A stretch of 64,000 nt of DNA from Rhododendron vialii (lineage: Eukaryota > Streptophyta > Magnoliopsida > Ericales > Ericaceae): NCBI RefSeq assembly GCF_030253575.1, contig NC_080558.1, positions 878,001 to 942,000 on the forward strand, given 5' to 3'. The notes below the pieces were generated by a model, which saw only the letters and a list, made by a program, of their open reading frames with translations, made no database searches and was not told the DNA's origin. A program made the position numbers and the translations under genes. Below are positions 12,701 through 25,700 of this stretch, in pieces. Numbering within the stretch: the stretch's first letter is position 1; every line of letters begins with the position of its first letter.

Positions 12701-15700
12701 CACAACAAGAGTGGGTTCAGCACATAAAATGCACAACGATGCAGTTGTGGCTGTGGAAAGCCGAGGTGGCATAACAAGAAAACCATCCTAAAGTAACAAA
12801 ACATGTGGCATGTGCAAGATATACAGACCTGAGAAAAATATCCTTGGAATGCAGATCCATATAAGGGAGTTAGGTCAACCCCATAATAATCTTGTTGCTG
12901 CCAAAAGAGAGCCTACATTGATAAGAGTAAGAATGTCATTGTCAAAGATGACAGATAATATCCCTTTCTTAAATGCACTAAACAGAACAAGAGGTTCCAA
13001 AAAGAACAAAATCTTCTCTTGAACTAAAAGGAGCACAAGGGCCCAGCCTATTTACTTGTTAAGAGTAAAGTTGAAATATCAGATGGCAAAGCAGAGCTTA
13101 CATGCAGTCCAGGTTGTCTTACCGCAATTATATTCAATAATCATTGACCTAGTACCTTTCTAGTTCCTTGCTGCTTGTTAATTACTACAGTAATAGCAGC
13201 ATGTATATGCACTAGTATTTTGCATGCCAATGGGCGTAAGACTGTTTCAAGAACTCTGTAATGGAAAGATTAAAAAAAAAAACCCTATTTGCAAGCTGAA
13301 ATAGGAAATTCTATGCCAGAAAATTTTCTCAAGTTGTTCCAAACTTTGATTTCCAGTGCGAAGGACAGAGTAATTGTTGAGAGCAAAAGTAACAAATTTG
13401 CCCTTTCTCTAACAGCTTAAACTTCTAATGAACTTGGTGGTAAACAATTCGATATGGTATCAGACTAAATCCTATGATATTAATAGTAACGTCCCCCTCT
13501 CTCTAGAATACTAAATTTTTAGATGAATTGGTGGCAAAAATTCAACTGCATTTTGATAAACCGTACATATGGTTGAACAAAATCAACTCACATACCTTAT
13601 TTGCAATTTCAACAAACAAATATTCATCACTGAATGGTGCCATATGTATTCTGCAAGGGCATCAACTTTTAAAACATCAAAACCCTCACACACAAGAAGA
13701 CACAATAAAACAAAGGAATGAAGACACTCACAAGGACTCTTATTAGTATAATGAATCAATTATGCATGCATCCATGTCACCTCAAAAAATAAAGAGAACC
13801 AACACACACAAGCACCCAATGAAAGAGATGATGCGTACAAAGAGCCAGTGTCAGACGTGAACAATTTACAGCACACTACATGTAGTAACTCTATATCACA
13901 AAAAAGAAACACTAATTTCAGGGGGGAACATAAGAAAACTACTAACCAAGAACTACTCTCAGGAAGAACAACCAAATTGTAATTCTAAAAATCTGCCTGG
14001 TTGCCCCAACTACACTAGTACATAGTATCTACATGCACAGGAATACAGGATGCAAAAATAACACAATTCAAAAAGAATAGGTGTTGGTATGCTCATCCAA
14101 GCATTACAGTCAACACAAGAGCTCACAAAAGGACTAAGAAACACAGATATGGAAATGATAATAGATGATACATTATGGAAAAAGAACTGCGAATAGAAAA
14201 ACAAATATTAATATCTACTGTGCAAATGTTCTTCAGCAAATCAGATGTTTAATCTTTAGAAATCTTAAAGTTATAAAGCCTCAAGTACGAGATACAAAGG
14301 GTAATATATCCATAATATTGATTTCATTTGAATTCCAAGTTACTTTTTCCAACTTGTGATTTACGTCAAGTCTGTCTGGGTAACCCAGGTATCTGAAACG
14401 TGCAGACTGTCCAGTTCAAAAAGGATTAAACCATAATATGACTTATTAGTACGTGCCCAACACTTGCGGATGATTATTCAAAGAGCATCGGTGTCAAATA
14501 CATAGTTGACACGAAGATTGCACCTTCTTAGAAGTGACCATACTTCTTAACATAACCTAGTCGAGCAGTTGGCTAAAAAGGCTTCAAGAAGAATCCATGA
14601 ATATATAACACTGACAACCATCCAACAGTTTTCATTGATTGGGTAGGTAAAGCAATAATATAAATGGAAATGAGACCCACAAAACCACCTTCCATTCGTA
14701 GGAAACATCTTTCCATTAGGAACAAGAAACCGATCCCTTGCAATTACGTAGGTCTCCAGCATTCTTTCATTAACTAACAATGTACCTACACAAAGAGAAA
14801 AGATCCTAAGTGATTATACTAGCATGTTGCACAACATATAGTCTCCCCATCGCTAGCATAGATTGTTTCTCGACACTTAAGGTTGTTAAGAAGGCAGAAC
14901 TAACAATGAACAGCATCTTGAACAATTTTACTAAAACAAACAAGAAGCAAACTTCCACAAAGCACTCATCTCCAACCCAAGAAAATCCAGCATCAGTTGA
15001 ACAAATTAATAGCAGAGTATAATGGAATCAATAAAGACAACAAACACAAATGGTAAAACTAGTGACATATTGTACTTCAAACGACCGTCATCTTACCATC
15101 TAAAGAGATACTTCATAGTTACAACCTTGCAAATGTTAACAACAAAATTCTAAAACAGAGCAACATTATCAATGATTGTCATGTTGGTTGGTAATTTTAG
15201 CTAAGAAAAAGCAAAGTCCGTTTGATTAGCGAGATAATGGTAGAAAATGCAAGAAAAAGAAAAAAAAAATAGTTTTTTTTTTTTGTGTTCACTGAGCAAG
15301 AATATCCTAGAAAGTGAACTTTCCTGTACAACCCTCTAAAGCATGAGAGCTTGCTTTACTTTTTCTCACAAAATGTGCAAGAAATTTTATTTTCTTAAAA
15401 AAATCAACAACAATTACTCTAACCTCCTTCTTTATCCTCTTCCCACCACCTTTTCTTTTCTAATTTCAACAATTTTATTCTTCCCCAAACAAGGATATCT
15501 TATTTTCTGGCAAAACTTCCATTCTAATCAAACGGATGTGAGAAAAAAATAATTTTTCTTTTTTCTTTTCTTTCACTTCACTTTCTATCATTTTCACTTT
15601 CCATTTTATTTTTCTCGCTAATCAAACGGACCCCAAAGGCTTTTAGCAACCTCATTTTCATGAAAAAAGAAATCTTAGAATGGAACTTCAAGAAGGAAAC

Positions 15701-18700
15701 TAGGAATGGTCTCTCTATGTAAGGGCAAACAAAAAAAAAGAGGAAAGGGGATATAAAGCCTATCTTCCTGCATCCATTCCAGATCAAGAACAGAAACTCC
15801 AGATGCAAGGTACACAAACCAACCCTAATCTTGCCATGAAAGTAAAAATCCACAAAACTATTAAGATATAGGATAATAGGAGCCCAACAGTCCCTACCAA
15901 AGCAATAGACCACTTTGAGCTCTCATCACTAATGCATTCATAGAAACTTGAGAGTTATGCCCTTCCAAACACTAACAAAAGGTCCTGAGTCCGTTTGATA
16001 CTTGAAATCCCTCTTTTCCACAGTCCGTCTGATTCCCATGTGAATCAGGTGGGAGGCCTAAGTTTGCTTAAGATAGGAATCAATGGGAAGTAGTTGTTGG
16101 GCACGAGATGGTAAAGCAGTCAAAACTGAGTGTGTTAATCAGAATTGAAGTAGTTTTTTTTTTTTTTTTTTTGGGGGGGGGGGGGGGGAAGGGTGTGTGG
16201 TTTTGTAATGGAGGACTAGAGCATAAAAAACTAAGCGCATGAATCAGAAATTAAAGTAGCTGATCCAACATCACACACAGTTTCAGTTTATGAGAATCAT
16301 CAACTCTTAAGAACAAATGCAAGAACATTGACTTCAAGCTCACCCATTGGCTCAGAGATTAGAATATCTGCTTTCTCTGGCAGTTCAACTTCTTCAATTT
16401 TACCCTTGACTACCTACATTAAATGAAAACTTGCAGCAAAAGACTGAGAAACAGCACAGTGACCAAAGTACCATTTAACCTGAATCTTAGGAGAACGAAA
16501 GTCTCACCGTAATTCTCTCACCCAGAGACGGGTTCCCAGCAATAAGTTTGTGGGCATATTCTGCCATTTCAGACGCTTCCACCGCATAAACATGTTTGGC
16601 ACCAGCCTGATGTAAGAAAGAGGAAGGGAAGGGGAACCAGGATGGAAGAAAAGGATATCAATTCTACAGGACCAATAGTGCATAGACATATTTATCAGCA
16701 GTCTATTTTCATGCACAGCCGCAGAGAAAGCTAAGGCAACCTGAGCAGCAAATAATGACAGAATACCGCTACCAGCACCAACGTCGACCACCACACGACC
16801 AACAAAATCTGCTCGGTTCTCAATTATAGCAGCATAAAACGTTCCTGAAAAGAAAAAAATTTGCCGTCTTATTTTGTTCAAAAGTATGCTAATCATGTGA
16901 CTCAAGCAGGCACCTTATAATTCATAAACGTTCACTATATAGACGAAGGCAAATTTAAGGTTTCCAGAACAGCAAAAGGCTCGCATAAGTACAGAGCATT
17001 TTACCAGCACAATGGTGCATAAACCTTGGAATATAATTTCTAATAACAAATCCAGAATGTGAACAGCTAAAAGCGAAAGCAAAACACCGGCAAATCAAAG
17101 CTTGCTGATACCTGTCCTCACATAATCCTGTAGCATATTTTGCTGGTGTAGTAACTGTCCATAGTAGTGAAAATACATTTTGGCAGAAGATGGCTCTATC
17201 TTCTCATCAAATTTGCTTTTAGAAGCTGAAAATGTGCCATTTTGTAAACATGATCCTGCGAGGAAAATACCCAAACCAATTAGACCCCTTCACATCATAA
17301 CTTGCAACTGATTTTGATCCCAAGTTCCCAACTATTATGGTATTTTCTTGTATTAATAGTTGCAACTTGCCAAGTGTCTAAAAATCTACATTTGTTTGTG
17401 ACAGTTAGCAACAAAAATACTGGAACCTTTCAGAAATCTTGACTCTTGCACTGAATACACACGTCTTTTGGAGTATCACGAGGTGCGAGTACCAAATGAA
17501 TGTCTAACACGGATAAATCACATAAAAGTCCTCGGTCTCCTTAGGATCATATGATTTCCATATACGGTTCAAACTCATTAAAGGTTCCATGGGAGACGCA
17601 AATCATTCTTTGTTCAAATTACAGGTAATCACTATAGATGACCAAAAAAGACTCAATTGTGCAACAACCGCAAATGCAATGTAGATAGTGAAAATCTGAG
17701 TTCCATCAAATTATGACAAAAGGGTTGTCTAACATTTGACTACATTCCATTAAGCTTTTCAACAAAATCTGCAGATGGAAATCAAAAGAGCACCTTGAAA
17801 AATAACTTCCTTCTTCCATTGCTCAAATGCACAATGGAAGGCCCTACTTTCCTCGTCCTTCCTAAATTGAATGGTGATTCCCCTTGAATATGATTGCTGG
17901 TGCAAAAGTACAAACGTTAACAAACATGGATATTCCGGAGCGCAAACCACCGTACATCACAGAGCCACAAAAATACAAAATCATCATGTTTTGCCTATAT
18001 CGGTGGTAGAATTTTCAGTTTACGCAACAAGAAGTATGGACATGATAACCCTCAAATCAGGGTGTTCTGTAAACTGCATTCAAGCAAGTTAGTTAAACCA
18101 CTAGGGCAAAGGAGATAGAAGATGCATATGCTGCCAAATCCTGTGACCAAATCATATAGTATCTATTACATGCTAGATCTCGTCCCACATTGGTCATTCA
18201 TCAAAGCTAATATGAGCATGGGCAGACTCTCTACTCATTGCCAATTTAGCATTCTATCAAAGCTAGTTTTCAAATGCTCTCTCAGGCAAGACTCTTAAGA
18301 TTTGAACACTTATTGTTTCAGCAACAAGTATGCTTTATTTCCTCCAAGAGATGCTCCAGGATTTTCACCCAGCATTGACAAAAATAAATGATGTGTCAAT
18401 GACGAAAAGCTCTATGCAAAAAATAAACCCTAACTTGGCAAGATATATTATAAGAAAAAGGAAAATGCATATACAGATTCCCCCTTTATTCGTGTACCAA
18501 TCTATCTTTTAGGTTCTAAAATTTATTGGGCTGGGCTTATTTTGGTTTGTTGTGCTACATTATTGAGTTACCCAAATTTAATTGGACTTTGAAATATTTT
18601 ACAAATCGCTAACCCCCTCCCCCCAAACACTTCCAGTGTATACCCACACATACACAAAACACTTAAGGACTTAAGCACACACTCCCATTGTGGTACTGGT

Positions 18701-20508
18701 ACACAAACACTTAAGCGCACAGTCCCATTGTGGGTGGGTATACACTGCAAGTGTGTGATTTTAGAATTTCGTTTATTTTTACTCCGCACGAGTGATCCAG
18801 TTCAGACAATACTAAAGAAAATTTAATCTATATGTAAAACAAGGAGAAATTTTTACTGCATTTTTTGGAGCCAGGGGGGTTGCTACCCCCTCAAATAATG
18901 ATGCTGCCTCCCCTGATTTCCTTTTAATCCATATATACAGAATCCTTCGATTACCTTTGAACATATGAGTCAGGGGGTTTGCACATGCAGGCTATGTTAA
19001 ATCTTCTATGCACTTGGTTAATTTTCAACTCCAAAACTTTTTTTTTTTTTGATAAGTAAACTTCAAAACTAGTACATGAGCCTAGGTGGTCTTTACTCTT
19101 TCCATTCCTTGCCAATTAGTTTAGAGTTAGAAGCATTAAAATCCAAATACTTATATAGATATATATCAGACAAGAAACATAATGGATTAACAAAATTTCA
19201 ATTTGCATACCTCTTTACTGGTTTCAGACCCTTCAGATATGCATACTGATTGAACAGGACTTAGCTTGAAAAGCTGAAAAAAGATAACAGTACAAAAGAA
19301 TAAATCAATCAACCAGCTTAACCTCTTCAAGTAGACTATTTTCCATGCAACAGTGAAATCAATTTGTCATTCGAACTCTGTGACCCAAATGAATGGAATT
19401 CCGTCTTTCACCCATTCATCAGAAAGTACATGAAACAAAAATGAAACTGAAGTTCAACAAAGAAGCTTCCATGAACACTGTCTCACTTGGTCAAGTATTA
19501 TTGCCTGGTCTGGTACAGACATTATGCTTTAAAATACTTCCTTATGGATATCAACAAATGTTGGGCTTGGAGTGCCCTCATGGATTTAGTTACACAACAC
19601 CACTGCATGCGACCGCTCTAAAAACAGAATTGTGGGTGCGATGTCAAATGCCATAAAAGACTTAATTGAAACCCTCCCTAACACCAATTGGTTTTAGGAG
19701 AGATGGTGGAAAAGTGGTCCGACAGTGGTATTAAAGCTAGGAAGTCAAGGGTTCAAGTCGCAGTAGCGTCATCGTGAAGAGGGATTGTTGGGTTCGAAGT
19801 GCCCCCATGAATTAGGTTACAATGCCACACCCTGCGACCACTCCAAAAACAGACTTGCGGGTGCAATGTTGAATGCTATAAATGACTTAACTGAAACCTC
19901 CCACACCACACCAATTGGTTTTAAGAGAGATAGTGGAAAAGCAGCCCAACAAACATTTTGATTCTAAGGGCTCGTTTGGTTCACATCTTATTTGCTCATT
20001 TTCTTAGAAGGTTAAGGTTTAGCTCAACTTTGTTAGACAATAGTCCCACATTGTTTGGGTATGGAATGAGACGGGATATCACTTAATAACACGAGAGACC
20101 TCTCACTTGTTGCCAATTGGCCTCGGGTTGGACATAAAGTTTCCACAAATTTATTGTCTTATCTTATTGTTGACACCAGAAAGATGATCAAATAAGTAGT
20201 GTAGCCAAACGAGTTTTGCTTGCTCATTTACAATTTTTTTTTAAAGTGATAATCGTAGAAGACTATAAGCTTGTAAACAAAACAAGTAATAAAATTATAA
20301 CCTGAGCAGTCCGGAGAGCAACGTGAATAGCCTCGCCCGGTTCAGATTCTGCGTAGAATCGAAGCTCCGGAGCTCCGGAATCGAAGCCGAAGCGAGCAAC
20401 AACGGCCGACGAAGCAGAAATCTTCGTTGGAGGCGAAGCAAGCTCGGAGACGGAGTCTACAACGAACTCCACCAGCTGCTTGTGCTTTTGGCCCACTGTA
20501 ACCTCCAT
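9733..20508 (-). CDS. PRMT4: Protein arginine methyltransferase, CARM1/PRMT4 type
   Basis: Fifteen exons read from the right: 20508-20302, 19273-19211, 17896-17794, 17255-17112, 16844-16741, 16606-16508, 16413-16344, 14785-14689, 13650-13596, 12912-12829, 11759-11682, 11571-11468, 11179-11007, 10697-10546 and 9819-9733. All are in phase and give 539 aa, close to the plant PRMT13/PRMT14 proteins. Residues 1-125 match the N-terminal PH-like region. The SAM-binding motif [13 protein letters not shown] is at 190-201 and the post-I acid (VYAVEAS) is E217. The double-E loop has E261 and E270 (SEPMG...LLVNERM), and the THW loop is at 418-420. It is expected to place asymmetric dimethyl marks on histone H3 and other proteins in nucleus and cytosol; Arabidopsis homologues affect flowering. 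The start was chosen at MEVTVG because homologues begin so; an in-frame ATG lies 18 bases upstream. The last exon is less conserved and its 5' edge could shift by 3 bases. Introns carry several transposons. Confidence 0.93.
11915..12103. mobile_element. MITE in PRMT4 intron 10
   Basis: ACCCCGTTCGTTTTGGGATT begins the element, and AAACGAACGGGGT closes it in inverted form. The inner arms TTTGGATTT and AATCCAAAATCCAAAACCC extend the pairing. 189 bp, non-coding. Confidence 0.7.
15216..15631. mobile_element. MITE in PRMT4 intron 7
   Basis: GTCCGTTTGATTAGCGAG on the left pairs exactly with CTCGCTAATCAAACGGAC on the right, 416 bp in all. Target duplication not clear. Confidence 0.7.
16154..16188. 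repeat. Poly-T/poly-G tract
   Basis: About 19 T followed directly by about 16 G in PRMT4 intron 7. The true length is uncertain because such runs are error-prone in sequencing. Confidence 0.9.
18625..18755. repeat. Inverted repeat with internal direct repeat in PRMT4 intron 2
   Basis: AACACTTCCAGTGTATACCCAC pairs imperfectly with GTGGGTATACACTGCAAGTGT. Between the arms, the words CACTTAAGCACACACTCCCATTGTGG and CACTTAAGCGCACAGTCCC... repeat directly. Probably a small MITE. Confidence 0.45.
19559..19951 (+). mobile_element. TRIM retrotransposon with two 166-bp LTRs
   Basis: LTR 1 is 19559-19724 and LTR 2 is 19786-19951. Both are 166 bp, begin TGTTGGG and end in CA (CCGACA, CCCAACA). Right after LTR 1 comes TGGTATTAAAGC, close to the initiator-Met tRNA primer site TGGTATCAGAGC. 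A purine stretch GAAGAGGGA precedes LTR 2. The internal part is only about 60 bp, so nothing is encoded. It sits in PRMT4 intron 1. No matching 5-bp target duplication was found. Confidence 0.8.
19971..20213. mobile_element. MITE interrupted by a small LTR-like insertion
   Basis: Terminal repeats CTCGTTTGGTTCACATCTTA and the complement of AGTGTAGCCAAACGAG enclose a 145-bp block (20031-20175). The block starts TGTTAGACAATAG, contains GTCCCACATTG, and ends TTGTTGACA, like a TRIM-type LTR. Read as a MITE that later received a TRIM insertion of which only an LTR remains. Confidence 0.5.
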
Positions 20509-20575
20509 TGCTAATTTCTTCAACAAATGGTGTATATAGATAAAGATGTCTGTATGTGTGTGTACGTTTGGAAAG

Positions 20576-20603
20576 GAGAGAGAGAGAGAGAGAGGAGAGA
20601 GAT
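20576..20603 (-). repeat. (GA)n microsatellite = CT-rich leader of PRMT4
   Basis: About 70 bases upstream of the PRMT4 ATG on the minus strand. Read in the gene's direction, it is a CT run in the probable 5' UTR. Confidence 0.8.
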
Positions 20604-20866
20604 GGAGTGTGTATTAGGGTTTCTGAAAAGAGGAGAATCTGGAGCCGGCTACTGAAAGAGGTGAAGAGCGTGTGTGAATATTGTAGGCAAAGGTTGGAGT
20701 GAAGGCAAGCAAAAGCAGAACAAGTGGCTTCTTCTTCTGTGATGCTTTCTAGTTTCTATATGACGACGGTTTGTTTGGATACGGGTCAGGTTGACGGACT
20801 TTTCCGCCCAACCCGTTGCGGGTTGAGATTTTTCTACCCCCAACCCAATTCCGGGGTTCTATAGCG

Positions 20867-21050
20867 CACTCCCACACACTGCACATGTAGTGCGATCAAT
20901 CAGGCCGTTCATTTTGGCAATGGACTACGTGGATTTTAATTTGAATAATGGATGACTCGAATTTATAAGATCACGGATTAAATCCGAGTTGTTCGTGTCG
21001 AGATGAACGGCTAGATCGACCGCACTACGCCGTGTAGTGTGGCTGGTGCT
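20867..21050. mobile_element. MITE between PRMT4 and HSBP
   Basis: Flanked by CTATAGCG (20859-20866) and CTACAGCG (21051-21058), an 8-bp target duplication with one change. Ends carry imperfect inverted repeats that meet at TAGTGCG / CGCACTA. Confidence 0.55.
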
Positions 21051-21072
21051 CTACAGCGTTTCCCGTTCCTCA

Positions 21073-21402
21073 CATGAGCAACTTCAATCTATTTTCTCCA
21101 AAATAGAGAATGAATGAGACACATTGCAGAAATTTTTTGTAATTTATTCTCTTTTCTTTACTTTTTATACTTTTTTTTAGAAGGACGCATTTCATTTTTA
21201 AAGATTTGGTCGTCCAAATTTAAAGGGCCAAAACTAAATTTGGATGATGACCAAATCTCTAAAAAGGAGATTAGTCCATCCAAGATTCTTTCAAATTGTA
21301 TAAAAAGTGAAGAAAAGATGGAGTAAATTATAAAATTTTTCCTCAATGTGTTACTTTCATCCTCCGTTTTGAAAGAATAAAAAAGGGTTGGAGATGCTTT
21401 AA
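21073..21402. mobile_element. Foldback MITE
   Basis: Arms such as AATTTATTCTCTTTTCTTTAC / complement of GTGAAGAAAAGATGGAGTAAATT surround an inner palindrome (AGATTTGGTC...GACCAAATCT). Outer borders are approximate. Confidence 0.45.
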
Positions 21403-21545
21403 CCCTCTTGGGTCGGTCTTTCAAAAGGTTTGGATTCTTTGGAAGTATGATTTTGCGGACATTTTGCACACTCCTTAAAAGTATAATACACTGCCTTTAA
21501 TAATGTGAGTTTGTGAGATGTATGTATGTCAATACGAGCCTATGA

Positions 21546-22465
21546 GAGCATCTCTAATATGGTGCATTAAAGCCAACCAGTGGTAGGACGTTTTTCCCAC
21601 ATTTTGCCCAAATATCTTATGTGACGCGATTTTTCATCATTGATGCAATAAATTTTTGGTAACACATTGCTCATAGCGGATAGCAGGGCGGATATGTCAT
21701 CAAGTGAAGGATGCGCCTAGAAATGGAAAGTTTTCCCACCGAGGACTAAGAGAGTGTTTCATTTTTTCAAAAAGTGAATTTTTGAAAAAGAAGGTAAATT
21801 TCAAGCCCAAATATTATGTGTTTATGCAAATAATTTTTCTACCAATATGGATATTATTTGATAGATTTCATTAAGATCTTTTTATACGGTGCAAAAAAAA
21901 ATCAAAAAATTATTTTTTATTTTCATTATATTTGAGTTTGAAAATTGAACAAAAAAAACTTTTATAAAAAGAAGGGTTAGTGGAACACCCTCTAACTCGG
22001 AAATTATGGGAAACTATTGACTGATACTATCAGAAAGTTCGTATCCGTAACGAAGTTTGGTACATTTGTGTGTTAAAATATTTATTAAAATATGTATTAG
22101 GATAAAAATGGGTCCCATAAATACGTTAGATATTGATAACATGAAAGTGTGTTAACATCTACAATGAGTTTGATAAATTTGTGTGTTAAAATGTTTGTTA
22201 GGATAAAAATAGATCTCACAAGTATGTATTGGGAGTAGTGGATATTTAAATTTTATAATTGGAGTTTGAATTGTAGAGGTGAGACCCACTTATTATTTGC
22301 TAGCACAGTTGCCAAACTTAGCACACATACTAGTACACTATAAGATTTAACACACTCTAGCACACAAACTAACACAAGTATTGTGGCACAAAAAATATAT
22401 TTTTGTTTGCTAAGTCTTAATACATACAATTAAAACACTAGTTAGCACACCTATTGTGGATGCTC
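21546..22465. mobile_element. Long MITE-like element of the GAGCATC family
   Basis: GAGCATCTCTAATATGGTG on the left faces the complement of CACCTATTGTGGATGCTC on the right. The interior has two diverged copies of a 'ttgtgtgttaaaatRtttRttaggataaaaat' block (about 22070-22220). Another element is nested in it (21749-21993). Confidence 0.45.
21749..21993. mobile_element. MITE, inverted relative copy at 54236-54475
   Basis: The core (gcaaataatttttctaccaatatgg... and ...tttttatacggtgcaaaaa) recurs in reverse complement at 54.3-54.4 kb. Ends here are AGAGTGTTTCATTTT and the complement of GGAACACCCTCT. Confidence 0.5.
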
Positions 22466-22546
22466 TTAAACCAGCAAATGGTTGACTCGCATAAAAAGGG
22501 TACATTTGCAAAAAAATCCACAATAGAGGACGTTAATGGTATTGTC

Positions 22547-22554
22547 TATAAAAA
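22547..22554 (+). promoter_or_regulatory. Probable TATA box of HSBP
   Basis: TATAAAAA lies 189 bp upstream of the HSBP ATG, which would put the start site near 22580 and leave a leader of about 160 bases. Position and fit only; no transcript evidence. Confidence 0.45.
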
Positions 22555-22742
22555 GGGGGAGACTATTTATTTCGGAAGTATTCTCAGTGGGTGTTAGTGT
22601 AATTCTCACGGAAATAAACGAACCAAAAAGTGTGAGAGAAGGCTTTCAAATCACGCCTGTCATTTCTTTTCGTTTTGAACTTCGAAAGCGGTCCCCGAGC
22701 AATTCCTAGCCAGCACTCACTCAGCAGCAGAAAACCTCGACC

Positions 22743-25700
22743 ATGGTACTCTCTCTCTCTCTCTCTCTCTCTACATATATATATATATATATATATATAT
22801 AGATCTGCATAATCTGGTCGATTAATCCCTAGTGCTCCTGATTCTCACTTTCGCACTTTGTACCTATTCGATTTGTTCGTTGAGTAGTTCCAGGTTTACC
22901 TATCCTTCAAGCTTTGCTCATTGGTTCCTTGAAACATTCGATTCGAGATCTAATACTTAGCATCTGGTTTGAACTTCAGACAGACAGTAGTTTTCGTTTT
23001 TAATTCCATTTTTTAGAATATTTCAGACCACAGAATGATAAATCTGAGCTTAGAATGGCGCAGGCCTAATTTTTCTTGGTTTCTTAGCTTTAATGGAATT
23101 AATTTACCGAAAAACTTCGAGGGCGGGCCGCGGGATTAAAATCGTACTTGTGTTGTTTTTTTCAAATTATGTTTCGGTTGATGGAGTTGGAGGTTACCTA
23201 TTGAGGTGCTATTACGGACATGTCTAACTACTACTCCCCACTCGCACAAGCAGGGAGTTGCACTAATTTTTATCATGATTTGAGTGAGCAGTTCCAATGA
23301 AACATTTGCAGTTCCACAATGATTTAGGAGAGTGAAGTAATTTTGGTGCTAATCTCGAACTAGAATTATGGTATTAGCGTATTAGTATATACTAGTTGTA
23401 GAAACTCGAAGACTTATGACTTTGGTCACACCCCTGCTATGGAAGACATATTTTGCTTCATGCCACTTGACAAACGAAGACGGAGTTGAAAAAATATGAA
23501 TTCGTAGGATTAGTGGTATTTGACGTAGGCATATGGGGGTGATTTACCTCGGAAGGCAACAATAGGACATGGGAAGGTAGTGAGATGCAAAATTGACGTG
23601 AGGGCCGAGGCGTAAAGATAAATTATGGTAATTATTTGGCTTGTAGCATTGTAAGGATGGCACAAGATGAATTGGTATGACGCATAACTTATAGTATCAT
23701 GGTAGTTGAGGCAAAAATTGGGCCTGTTTTGTTTTGACTTAGAAGGCATGGCAGTACCCTAAGATTTGGCTAATCATGATACCTACTTTGATACATTTAG
23801 GTTGTATTTGGATACTGGAGTTGTGTTCTGATTTTTGACTGGAAAAGAACGGCTAAGGGTTTATACTTCATCATCTTTCCCTATACTCGACTACTTCATT
23901 GTCTTTCCCTATGTAACTAAGAAAAATCCTTAACCTTTCTTTTCCCTCGACAAAACCAAATCCAGACGCATCCCTTCAGAGAACTACATCTCTACTATAT
24001 TGCAGTAGCATTCTTTGACAAGAATTCGATAAATAAGTTTCTTTGATCACACACGGAGATACACATGAGTCATATGACAGTGTTGTATGTTTATCACAGC
24101 AGAAAGGACATGCCTCCATGTAATTGAAAACGTGCCAATGTTTCTTCTTCTTTTTTTGGTTTATTTTGCTCATATGCAAACCTATATAATTTTTATAGTA
24201 GGTTGTTCGTCCTGCTTTACTCTGTTAATAAATTTGTTGTATTTTTAACAGACCATCACTAAACTGAAGTCTTACAGGAACATGAGCTTTTATGCTTGTC
24301 ACATATGTATTTTCCCGCTATAACGTATATCTCACTTCATTATGTTAGAGTTAGAACTTCTGATGCCATGATGGTTTCAACATTTTCTCTTCCTTAGATA
24401 CTGTAAGTCTGTAACCAACTAATCTCAAAGTACATATGGGACTCATTCCAGTAGAATGTGTTTGTTCCCCATGTCAAAGTTGCCTAATGATGGCCTACTG
24501 GGAACGTTAACTCCTTTAACGAACAGTCGTGTGTAGAACATTGTATTTTCTTACAAGAACATTAATGGCTGTGTCAGTATGAATGGATCAATATTGCTGG
24601 TTTTGCAGAAGGAGAACACCCCCAACACCTTTTTACCATTTATTCTCAACATTCAAATGAATTTTTTTAGGTTATAAGTTCATTCAAGAGAGAATGTGGT
24701 GTAAAAATAGGCCAAGAAATATTTACATGATCAGCTAATGGGTGGGATCACCAATCATGCAATCGTGCTCGCTGGTAGAGCTCACGTTGCAATAGCAAGT
24801 TTTTTACTTTACCCAACCTACTCGAACTTGGTCATTTGAGGTTTGTGAATGTGGTGAGAGTGAGCTATCCTACCAGCATATTTTATGATGCTCAGTAATG
24901 TGTTTCTGTAGAGCTGTAAACAGTGTACTTAGTACTAACTCACTGGTTGTGTTGGCAGGATGGCCATGACGCAGATGATCCAAAACAGAGCACGGCTGAT
25001 ATGACTGTATTTGTGAGTTTCCTTACCTGCGTAAAATGAATTATTTTTTATGATTCTTTTCCAACTTATATTACAAAGGAGTGAAAAAAATTAGAGTTCT
25101 GAAAGATACTTGCCTGTGGCTAGAAAATGGTGTAATGAAGGTACGGCCTCTTAATATGAAACCAAAATTACTGAAATTTTGGTACATTTCTTTTTCAGGT
25201 ACAAAATCTTTTGCAGCAGATGGTAAATTTATTACTTTTCAAACATTTGTTTCGTTTTGAGTCCTTGTTCTTTGTTTTGGGAATTTGATTTCTTTGCTTT
25301 TACTCTTGAATTTGCAGCAATCTAGGTTCCAAACAATGTCGGACTCCATCATTACAAAAAATATCCTTCACGGTTTCTCTGTGTTAATCTTATTATGCCC
25401 ATCAAACGTATGCTTTGATAGTTAGATATCTCAAAGATCTAAGTCATTCCCTTTGGTTTTAATATGGTTTATTTTCTTATGTCGCATTTTAAATGAATTG
25501 CTTCTGAACATGCCCATAAAATAAAATTTGAATTGCTTTGGATGGTAATAACTTATAAGATCAGCTCGTCCGTCATTGAGGTGTCCCCTGGGTTCCTGAC
25601 GGAAACACGTAGATATTAGTAGGTTTCACTTTATGCTTCACTGAGATTCAGGAAGGGACTAGTTTGCTCGCAATGACATTATTCTTTTCTCTGATGTTGC

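Noticed and set aside
16504-16905. A 133-codon single frame as a separate methyltransferase gene
   Set aside because: It is PRMT4 exon 5 read on into intron 5; the frame then shifts over exon 6.
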